Positions 1 through 4,271 of a DNA stretch of 6,018 nt are shown one piece after another; the first letter of the stretch is position 1; each line of letters begins with the position of its first letter. The DNA lies in the NCBI GenBank assembly GCA_012727745.1, contig JAAYGJ010000149.1, positions 1-6,018 on the forward strand, read 5' to 3'. Source of the stretch: Clostridia bacterium (lineage in GTDB: Bacteria > Bacillota > DSM-521 > Neomoorellales > Neomoorellaceae). The notes under the pieces were generated by a model. That model was not told the DNA's origin, searched no databases, and was given only the letters and a program-made list of their open reading frames with translations. A program made the position numbers and the translations under genes.

Positions 1-1
1 C

Positions 2-907
2 TCTAATAACAGTAGTAAATATAAAGCATTTATTGCCTGGCTAACATTGGGAATACTATGGGGGGCGACGTTTGTTGCCACCAATATAGGAGTGCAAAAC
101 TTACCTTCTCTATTGATGGGAGGGATTCGCTTCCTAATTGCTGGGCTTACCGCCTTTATCATTACGGGGGTAATAAAAGGGCAGTATGCAATGGGAAGAA
201 AACAAATAATCAATTCTATAGTTATGGGAATATTGATGTTCGGATTGGGTAATGGTTTAATCAATGTGGCGCAGAATTATGTGTCTGCTAGTATTACCTC
301 AATAATACTAGCGACACCACCCCTCATAGTTTCCGCGGTAGATTCTTATTTACCGAACGGAACACGCCTGCATTTTAAAGGCTGGATTGGATTGCTCGTT
401 TGTTTTTTTGCCATTATCTGGATGTGGATGCCTCAAACTGGGGGAGGAGAAAACGGTTGGTCATCGCTTTTGTTGCTGGTAGCTTCGTCAGTATTCTGGG
501 CAATGGGTATACTTTACGGCAGGCATAATGAACGTATTCCCTATATCTGGGCCGACGTTGGCGTGCAGTGTACCGCAGCAGGGATTTTTCAATTAGTTAT
601 CGGCACAAGCTTTGGTATGTGGGCAGATTGGCACAACAATTTACCTGGCTGGCTGGCGGTGCTATTCCTCGCCCTAATTGGTACTATTGTAGGTAATTAC
701 TGTTTGGTCTATATTATAGATCGGATGCCGCCAACAAAGGTAACTACCTATGCATATGTTAATACTGTTTCCGCTATATTTTTGGGCTGGCTTTGTTTAG
801 ATGAAGAGATCACTGTTAGGATGATGATCACAGCAATTGTTATCATACTGGGCGTGATCTTAAGCCAGAGTGCAAAAGTTAAAAGTGTAGCGAAAGGGAC
901 CTGTTAA
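2..907 (+). CDS. DMT superfamily (EamA-type) membrane exporter, 5' partial
   Basis: This is a drug/metabolite transporter of the EamA family, an inner-membrane carrier that usually exports amino acids or other small metabolites. The substrate cannot be read from the sequence. The reading frame is open to the left edge (first visible residues SNNSSKYKAFIAWLTLG), so the true start lies just outside the window. A TTG at 47 is in frame, but starting there would cut the first membrane helix in half. About 301 codons are visible, close to the usual size of about 300. The protein is almost wholly hydrophobic and fits two EamA repeats with about 10 helices in total. Repeat 1 (visible residues about 8-145) opens with the typical ILWGATF signature. 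Repeat 2 (about 155-290) ends with the family-typical Y-x-YVNTVSAIFLGWL-x-LDEEIT segment. It stops with tandem in-frame TAA codons (905-910) and is followed directly by group II intron debris. The gene is AT-richer than the genes to its right. Confidence 0.9.
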   Translation, partial: SNNSSKYKAFIAWLTLGILWGATFVATNIGVQNLPSLLMGGIRFLIAGLTAFIITGVIKGQYAMGRKQIINSIVMGILMFGLGNGLINVAQNYVSASITSIILATPPLIVSAVDSYLPNGTRLHFKGWIGLLVCFFAIIWMWMPQTGGGENGWSSLLLLVASSVFWAMGILYGRHNERIPYIWADVGVQCTAAGIFQLVIGTSFGMWADWHNNLPGWLAVLFLALIGTIVGNYCLVYIIDRMPPTKVTTYAYVNTVSAIFLGWLCLDEEITVRMMITAIVIILGVILSQSAKVKSVAKGTC

Positions 908-925
908 TAACAAGACTATTTGCAT

Positions 926-1015
926 ATGCGCTTCAAACTGCAGCGAAATGCGATGGTAATCTTAAGTCGCACCTTAACCAATGAATATCTTAAAAACTTG
1001 GCCTTATTAGTCTGA
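926..1015 (+). pseudogene. C-terminal remnant of group II intron-encoded maturase/RT
   Basis: The frame from ATG 926 gives about 29 residues containing LSRTLTNEYLKNLALLV before a TGA at 1013. The pattern L-x-RTLTNEYLK-x-L-x-LL resembles the extreme C-terminus of class C group II intron-encoded proteins. Reading one base over at about 1010 continues as SLKQRYSKYAHSGEPPY, which also resembles the usual continuation (LLSLKQRY...), so a frameshift near 1005-1012 has split the tail. No reverse transcriptase or maturase core is present. The match is by eye to a remembered pattern, so this is moderately secure and depends partly on the adjacent intron RNA domains. It has no recognisable ribosome-binding site and is probably not expressed as a protein. 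Confidence 0.55.
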
Positions 1016-1048
1016 AACAAAGATACTCGAAGTACGCTCATTCTGGCG

Positions 1049-1118
1049 AACCGCCGTATACCAGGCCGGCATGTACGGTGTGCAGGAGGGTCGGCGGCTA
1101 AAAGCCGCCCCCTGTCCT
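1049..1118 (+). ncRNA. Degenerate group II intron domains V and VI
   Basis: Domain V: CGCCGTA (1052-1058) pairs with TACGGTG (1074-1080), including one G-T pair. A two-base bulge (TG, 1072-1073) follows, then an upper stem TACC/GGCA with an A-C mismatch and a five-base loop. The CGC triad region and the two-base bulge on the 3' side are what domain V of class C introns should show. One G appears to be missing from the 3' arm (GGTGTG instead of the expected GGTGGTG). Domain VI: GGG-TC-GGCGGC (1088-1098), loop TAAAA, then GCCGCC-CCC (1104-1112), extended outward by AGG/CCT (1084-1086 and 1116-1118). I do not see a clear bulged branch-point adenosine. These defects fit a decayed copy. Confidence 0.6.
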
Positions 1119-1124
1119 AATTGC

Positions 1125-1158
1125 CCGCGCTTTAGTAAGGGTTTTATTAAAAGTGCGG
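1125..1158. repeat. Imperfect inverted repeat between convergent genes
   Basis: CCGCGCTTTAGTAA (1125-1138) faces TTATTAAAAGTGCGG (1144-1158) across a five-base loop. As plus-strand RNA it forms a 14-bp stem with one bulged A and two G-U pairs; on the minus strand those two become mismatches. It sits just beyond the stop of the minus-strand deacetylase gene and just after the intron relic. It could be a weak or decayed terminator for either direction, but neither side is followed by a clear T-run. A mobile-element end is another possibility. Confidence 0.4.
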
Positions 1159-1164
1159 TATACA

Positions 1165-2475
1165 TTATTTGCGCAATAACTTATCCTCAATACGGTCCTG
1201 GAGGTATATGCCCGTATATTTTCTTGCCGGGGTGCTCTCAAAAAGGCGCAAGCCTTCTTCGCGGCAGTGCGGGCAGGCATCCCGGGGGATAAAGATGGCC
1301 AGGATGTGCTGCCCCGCGTCGGTCTGGGAGTCAATTACTGACAGGCCGCTGCAATCAAGGCAAACTCTGGTTGTTTCCTGCTGGGTTTCTAACAGCCCTT
1401 CAGTATCGTAGAAGATGTTGCGGCTGCGCTTGATTTCCTTTTTGTCCAGGATATATTTTTCCCGCATCTCATCCCGGCGCTGCCAGGCCTGGTAGGTTTC
1501 GGCGCACGCTTTTTCGAGGTAGTCTTTAATATGGGCAGACTGGGATACTTTTTGCGAACTGTAGTCCGGCTCACGGATACCGGAATAATCAAGGCCTGCC
1601 ATTGCCAGGATTATACCTAGATTTACATAGGGCAGGGCGCCTTCGATAGAATAGCCCCCCTCCAGCACGGCAATGTCCGGGTTGAGGCGGTCGTTTAGCA
1701 CGGCGTAGCCCTGGGCGGAAAAACGCATATTGGTGATAGGGTCAGTATAATGATTGTCCTGTCCGGCGGAATTAATGATCAGGTCCGGTTTAAAATCTTC
1801 CAGTACCGGCAGGATGAAGTGATCCAGCGCGTATAGGAAGCCTTCTTCGCCGGTATTGGGGGGCAAAGGCAGGTTGAGGTTATAGCCATAAGCGTTAGGG
1901 CCGCCAAATTCGCCGGGAAAGCCGGTGCCGGGAAAGAGAGTACGCCCGTCCTGGTGGATGGAGATATATAGAGTGTCTTTATCATGCCAGTATATGTCCT
2001 GGGTGCCGTCACCGTGGTGGCAGTCAGTGTCAACAATAGCAATGCGTTTGTTGCCGTATTGGCGGCGGATGTATTCCACCATAATAGCTTCAATGTTGAT
2101 GTTGCAAAAGCCGCGGGCGCCATGTACGATGCGGAAGGCATGGTGGCCAGGGGGTCGGACGATAGCAAAAGCTTTATCGACTTTACCCTCCATTACTGCC
2201 TCGGCAGCTACGATAGCCCCGCCAGCAGCAATTAAATGGCTTTCTGTAACCCGGGCGTTAACGTCGGGTACGCAGATATGGACTCGCTCTACGTCTTTTA
2301 TTTCAGCAAGGCGCGGGCGAAATTCGTAGATGCCTTCAATATCGAGAAGGCCTTCTTCAAAAATCTGGTCCTGGGTATAGAGGAGACGTTCTTCCCGTTC
2401 CGGGTGGCTGGGGCTGATAGCCCAGTCAAAGGCCGGGAAAAAAACCAGGCCCAGACGATTGGCTGCTTTATACAT
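1165..2475 (-). CDS. Zn-dependent deacetylase, HDAC/AcuC/acetylpolyamine amidohydrolase family
   Basis: This is a cytoplasmic zinc amidohydrolase that removes acetyl (or related acyl) groups from amines; polyamines, lysine side chains or small metabolites are all possible substrates. Numbering from the longer GTG form (2484, 439 residues), the motifs run in family order: SHPER at 26-30; RPPGHHA with the catalytic His pair 114/115; GFCNIN at 125-130; DTDCHHGDGTQ with Zn ligands Asp154 and His156; FPGTG at 184-188; SAGQD with Zn ligand Asp243; and LEGGY with the transition-state Tyr278. All key residues are present. The helix between AQGY (260) and LEGGY is about ten residues shorter than I would expect. 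Beyond residue ~340 there is an extra ~100-residue tail with CLDC (375-378) and CPHC (404-407), a likely metal-binding knuckle pair. I place the start at ATG 2475 (436 residues) because AGGAAGTG lies 6 bases upstream; the GTG at 2484 lies inside that site. It overlaps the end of the hyuA-like gene by 8 bp, so it is probably its operon partner. Confidence 0.9.
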   Translation of the reverse strand: MYKAANRLGLVFFPAFDWAISPSHPEREERLLYTQDQIFEEGLLDIEGIYEFRPRLAEIKDVERVHICVPDVNARVTESHLIAAGGAIVAAEAVMEGKVDKAFAIVRPPGHHAFRIVHGARGFCNINIEAIMVEYIRRQYGNKRIAIVDTDCHHGDGTQDIYWHDKDTLYISIHQDGRTLFPGTGFPGEFGGPNAYGYNLNLPLPPNTGEEGFLYALDHFILPVLEDFKPDLIINSAGQDNHYTDPITNMRFSAQGYAVLNDRLNPDIAVLEGGYSIEGALPYVNLGIILAMAGLDYSGIREPDYSSQKVSQSAHIKDYLEKACAETYQAWQRRDEMREKYILDKKEIKRSRNIFYDTEGLLETQQETTRVCLDCSGLSVIDSQTDAGQHILAIFIPRDACPHCREEGLRLFESTPARKYTGIYLQDRIEDKLLRK

Positions 2476-4141
2476 GTTTTTCACTTCCTGACATGGGGGT
2501 GACCCCGGGTTTAACCTGGGCCTTCACCCTGATGTTCTTGCCGGTGGTAAAGAAACCGGAAACCATATTGAATGACTGTTCTTCTACTATTTCCAGTTCT
2601 GCTGCGGCAGCTGCCGGGTTCAGGCGCTGGAGGCGTTTTTTTAATATTTCCAGGGCCAGGCTGCGGGCCTGAACCAGGTTAAAGGTGGCGGGAATTTTTT
2701 GTTGCAACCCTTCTTCCGGTACAATCAGGGTGCCTTGTTCGGTATCGGCCAGCAGAGTAATTTCGGTAGTGGGAAGGCTCAGGGCAGCGCCGACGGCATT
2801 TGCTATTTCGGCTAAAGGAGGAACTTCTACTGGCAGGTCGAAAGCCGCTTCTAGATCGGCAGCCAGCGCTGCAGCAGGTGCGCCGATAGCGATGACCTGC
2901 CGGGGTTGCAGCTGCTTGTTATCCAGCACTTCGCGTATGGTATATACGGGCTGGCTATTAATTTCTGCCAGGAGGGCATGGCTTTTGGCTGCTATGCTAG
3001 CGGCCATTTGCTTTAATATTGTTGTAGCCATAGCTTTGGTCGATAGACCGCATGCCTTTCCCAGACTGGCAATAGCTTTCCTGGCAGCTGTTTTATCACC
3101 CAGGTCTAAACGCCCTAGCGCAATCAGGGCATCGGTGGGGGTGGGGCAGGGACCGCCCAGGGCACAGGCCGGTCCCTGGCGATCGGGCCCGATGCTTAAA
3201 CGATTGCCGTCTGTCCTTAGGCAGCTGTCGCCGCCCAAACCCAGGGAATAGCTGTATAGGGCCCGCACCAGAGTGGGGTAGCCGGCCAGGGTTATACCCC
3301 GGGGTTCAAAAAGGGGAACACCGTCAGCCAGGAAGGCAATATCTGTAGTGGTACCGCCTATATCCAGGATGACGGCATCCTGCCTGACTGATGCCAGTGC
3401 CAGAGCTCCCATGATGCTGGCAGCCGGCCCGGAGAGGATTGTTTCTACTGGAAGGTTGCGAGAAGCTTGCAAGGACATGGTGCCTCCGTCAGCTTTCAAT
3501 ATATCGGGGGCGATAGGAAACTTTTTTTCTTGCCGGTATTTTTCTATAGCTGTTGCGAAAGCGTTATAGGTGGTGGCGACGGCGCTGTTTAAGTAAGCGG
3601 TATGGACACGCCGGGGAAAGTTTAGCCTGCCTGACAACCGGTGACCGAGGGTGATATAATCATAAACAGGGGAGAGGGTCTGTTTAATTCTTATTTCATG
3701 CTCCGGATTGCGGGTTGAAAATTTACCCACTATAGCCAGATGCTTTATCCCGGCAGCCTGCAACTTCTGATCGGCAGCTTTTATTTCAGTTTTTTTTAAT
3801 GGGGCTGTTTGGCGTCCGCGGTGGTCAATTGCACCTGTTAGGATAAAGGTTCTGGCAGCATTGCTGAGCTGGCGGGCATTAAGGCCCGGTCCCGGTTCCA
3901 GCAACAACCCTACCGGACTGGTATTATTGCTAACAATAGCGTTAGTACAAACAGTAGTGCTTAGGTTAAGGCGTTCCAGACTTGGCGGGATTGGGCTACT
4001 TAATACTGCTTCCAGGGCTTTAGTAACGGTGCCGTGAAAATTTTCAGGGTCAGTTTCTATCTTACAATAGTGTTTTACTTCGCCGGCTTCGATTAAAACG
4101 GCATCAGTATGGGTTCCACCCATATCCAAACCTAAAAACAT
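2468..4141 (-). CDS. Hydantoinase/oxoprolinase family protein, HyuA-like, short form
   Basis: This belongs to the ATP-dependent hydantoinase/5-oxoprolinase family, which opens cyclic amides (hydantoins, 5-oxoproline) using an actin/Hsp70-type nucleotide fold; the substrate here is unknown. Visible motifs in the 557 residues: phosphate-1 loop GLDMGGTHTDA (4-14); STTVCTNAIV (61-70), typical of the N-terminal Hydant_A_N region; DGGTMSLQASRNLPVETILSGPAAS (218-242), the diagnostic hydantoinase_A block; phosphate-2 loop LDIGGTTTDIAF (259-270); GLGGDS (301-306) followed by a GPA...GG...PTDALIALGRLD segment (323-346). It is shorter than the usual ~680-residue HyuA, with a reduced C-terminal part, and no hyuB partner is seen in the window. 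ATG 4141 is preceded by a strong AGGAGGAGG site and a good promoter. The stop TAA (2468-2470) overlaps the deacetylase start as ATGTATAA, implying translational coupling. Confidence 0.88.
   Translation of the reverse strand: MFLGLDMGGTHTDAVLIEAGEVKHYCKIETDPENFHGTVTKALEAVLSSPIPPSLERLNLSTTVCTNAIVSNNTSPVGLLLEPGPGLNARQLSNAARTFILTGAIDHRGRQTAPLKKTEIKAADQKLQAAGIKHLAIVGKFSTRNPEHEIRIKQTLSPVYDYITLGHRLSGRLNFPRRVHTAYLNSAVATTYNAFATAIEKYRQEKKFPIAPDILKADGGTMSLQASRNLPVETILSGPAASIMGALALASVRQDAVILDIGGTTTDIAFLADGVPLFEPRGITLAGYPTLVRALYSYSLGLGGDSCLRTDGNRLSIGPDRQGPACALGGPCPTPTDALIALGRLDLGDKTAARKAIASLGKACGLSTKAMATTILKQMAASIAAKSHALLAEINSQPVYTIREVLDNKQLQPRQVIAIGAPAAALAADLEAAFDLPVEVPPLAEIANAVGAALSLPTTEITLLADTEQGTLIVPEEGLQQKIPATFNLVQARSLALEILKKRLQRLNPAAAAAELEIVEEQSFNMVSGFFTTGKNIRVKAQVKPGVTPMSGSEKHV
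2482..2489 (-). promoter_or_regulatory. Ribosome-binding site deciding the deacetylase start
   Basis: On the minus strand AGGAAGTG lies inside the last codons of the hyuA-like gene, 6 bases before ATG 2475. It differs from the ideal AGGAGGTG by one base. The upstream in-frame GTG (2484) is part of this site itself, so ATG 2475 is the better start. Confidence 0.65.
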
Positions 4142-4149
4142 CTTCCTTG

Positions 4150-4158
4150 CCTCCTCCT
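4150..4158 (-). promoter_or_regulatory. Strong ribosome-binding site of the hyuA-like gene
   Basis: The minus strand reads AGGAGGAGG at 4158-4150, ending 8 bases before ATG 4141. It is a near-ideal Firmicutes Shine-Dalgarno sequence and fixes this start, since nothing comparable lies at other in-frame starts. Confidence 0.85.
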
Positions 4159-4166
4159 ATATTATT

Positions 4167-4195
4167 ATTGTAGATTTTTATATCTGGAATGGCAA
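4167..4195 (-). promoter_or_regulatory. Sigma-A-type promoter of the hyuA-deacetylase operon
   Basis: On the minus strand, TTGCCA (4195-4190, -35) and TACAAT (4172-4167, -10) are separated by exactly 17 bases. Each hexamer keeps most consensus positions. Transcription would begin near 4160, just before the ribosome-binding site, giving a very short leader of roughly 20 bases with no room for a riboswitch. The spacer contains an AGAT...ATCT palindrome-like stretch of unknown meaning. Confidence 0.65.
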
Positions 4196-4211
4196 GGGAA
4201 ACCGTCCGGAA

Positions 4212-4228
4212 CCTGGCAGACCTGGCAG
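4212..4228 (+). repeat. Tandem CCTGGCAG repeat in the divergent intergenic region
   Basis: CCTGGCAG occurs at 4212-4219 and again at 4221-4228, a 9-base period just under one helical turn. It lies upstream of the hyuA-side -35 box and upstream of the CLC start, so it could be a regulator-binding site for either gene. It is too short to exclude chance. I see no convincing plus-strand promoter for the CLC gene in this intergenic stretch. Confidence 0.35.
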
Positions 4229-4257
4229 CAAAACCTAATAAAGAAAAAGTATAAACC

Positions 4258-4265
4258 GGGGGAAG
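4258..4265 (+). promoter_or_regulatory. Ribosome-binding site supporting a TTG start for the CLC gene
   Basis: GGGGGAAG ends 6 bases before TTG 4272, the first possible start after the in-frame TAG at 4266. The next alternatives, GTG 4299 and ATG 4365, have no comparable upstream site, and ATG 4365 would fall inside the first membrane helix. Confidence 0.6.
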
Positions 4266-4271
4266 TAGGCG

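Larger units (their letters stand above)
911..1120 (+). mobile_element. Group II intron 3' relic (class C-like)
   Basis: This stretch reads like the last ~200 bases of a bacterial group II intron in plus orientation. First comes a C-terminal scrap of an intron-encoded reverse transcriptase/maturase (926-1015). Then come a domain V-like hairpin beginning GAACCGCCGTATACC and a GC-rich domain VI-like hairpin ending near CCTAAT. The GAACCGCCGTATAC...GTACGGTG pattern is typical of class C intron domain V; this is recalled family knowledge, not a search result. The 5' part of the intron and nearly all of the maturase gene are missing, and the relic starts only a few bases after the stop of the EamA gene. 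The protein scrap is frameshifted and the RNA stems carry mismatches, so the element cannot be mobile or self-splicing. The exact 5' boundary is uncertain. Confidence 0.65.

Noticed and set aside
1091..1118. GC-rich hairpin GGCGGC-TAAAA-GCCGCC as a rho-independent terminator of the exporter gene
   Set aside because: No T-run follows on either strand, and the hairpin fits better as domain VI of the intron relic just after a domain V-like stem.
1925..2329. Plus-strand open frame of 134 codons
   Set aside because: Antisense to the conserved zinc-site region of the deacetylase, which accounts for the reading frame.
2685..3251. Plus-strand open frame of 188 codons
   Set aside because: Antisense to the hyuA-like gene; Ala/Ser/Arg-rich shadow with no motif.
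4250..4255. TATAAA as a -10 box for the CLC gene
   Set aside because: It would start transcription at or inside the ribosome-binding site, and no acceptable -35 lies 16-18 bases upstream.
4142..4271. Fluoride or other riboswitch ahead of the CLC gene
   Set aside because: The 130-base region shows no recognisable aptamer core; most of it is promoter sequence for the divergent operon.
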